From an uncultured Sphingopyxis sp. (GTDB taxonomy: Bacteria; Pseudomonadota; Alphaproteobacteria; Sphingomonadales; Sphingomonadaceae): 64,000 nt of DNA. The stretch covers positions 1 through 64,000 of the forward strand of contig CAKZIN010000035.1 of the NCBI GenBank assembly GCA_936933955.1, written 5' to 3'. The number at the start of each line of letters is the position of its first letter. Within the stretch, counting starts at the first letter, position 1. Shown piece by piece: positions 63,869 to 64,000 of the stretch. A model generated the notes under the pieces. It was given only the letters and a program-made list of their open reading frames with translations. It was not told the origin of the DNA and made no database searches. Made by a program: the position numbers and the translations under genes.

Positions 63869-64000
63869 TGGCCGCTGTGCGCCCCTGCCCCGCCGCTGCT
63901 CGCCGCGGACGGAGTGGCGGCGGCCGTGGGCTCGCTAAAGCTGAACACCACGGGAAGGTTACCCCCATCCTCGAAGTGCAGCACGATCGTCGCGCGGTGA
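63865..64000 (-). CDS. 3' end of a possible PCu(A)C-type copper chaperone (window edge)
   Basis: The last 45 codons of a gene that begins beyond the window. The end of the protein (TIVLHFEDGGNLPVVFSFSE, then an Ala/Ser-rich tail ending HSGH) resembles the last beta strand and His-rich tail of periplasmic copper chaperones. The piece is too short to be sure; another beta-rich exported protein is possible. The stop overlaps the next gene's TTG. Confidence 0.4.
   Translation of the reverse strand, partial: HRATIVLHFEDGGNLPVVFSFSEPTAAATPSAASSGGAGAHSGH

Overview
The window reads as high-G+C (roughly 65-70%) chromosome of an alphaproteobacterium, most likely of the Sphingomonadales. This is an inference from gene content and style: an alphaproteobacterial TIGR02186 membrane protein, a DUF3035/BamF-like lipoprotein, DUF1192 and DUF2066 proteins, an HdaA-Ppk-Ppx cluster, the STAS-MlaE/MlaF/MlaD/lipoprotein operon, and very tight operons joined by ATGA, GTGA, TTGA or TGATG overlaps. 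Most of the window is ordinary core genome. The accessory part is at the left edge.

Left edge (1-8.1 kb): the end of a Tn7-like transposon, with the 3' part of a TnsC-type ATPase and a full TnsD/TniQ target selector. Three TGTCAG-headed repeats follow, and the end (ACA at 3187) lies 25 bp past the glmS stop codon, where Tn7 inserts in its attachment site. glmS is intact. Directly behind it is a 1019-residue single-chain restriction-modification enzyme whose target-recognition part has clearly lower G+C.

8.3-25 kb: a small membrane protein and rarD, a dihydroorotase-like amidohydrolase with a changed metal ligand, ygfZ, a quinone oxidoreductase, DUF1192, clpA, an HExxH protein, an AbrB/Doc toxin-antitoxin pair coupled to a glutaminase, nhaA, the Mla-type lipid transport operon and a PLP lyase. 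25-31 kb: lgt-midA-GNAT-pgeF facing an acyl-CoA synthetase and a cyclopropane synthase, then tRNA-Arg(TCT).

31-42 kb: an SDR enzyme, purQ-purS-purC, a lipocalin, ileS-lspA-DUF3035 and purE-purK-folA-ribF. ileS carries two in-frame palindromic repeat insertions. 42-54 kb: a diguanylate cyclase, a membrane-anchored FKBP, argH-lptM-like-lysA-zntB, a TlpA lipoprotein whose start codon shares two bases with that of argH, a five-gene membrane/TelA cluster, and a DEAD-box helicase. 54-64 kb: rnd, an I78-type inhibitor, the DUF2066-hdaA-ppk-ppx operon, purM-purN, a metallopeptidase-like protein, and the 3' end of a possible copper chaperone.

The genes cover de novo purine synthesis (purE, K, C, S, Q, M, N at several loci), amino-sugar, lysine and arginine synthesis, lipoprotein maturation (lgt, lspA), envelope lipid transport, and polyphosphate/replication control. 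The observations most worth following are the Tn7-like junction, the double repeat insertion in ileS, the toxin-antitoxin-glutaminase operon with its apparently leaderless promoter, and the argH/tlpA overlapping start codons.
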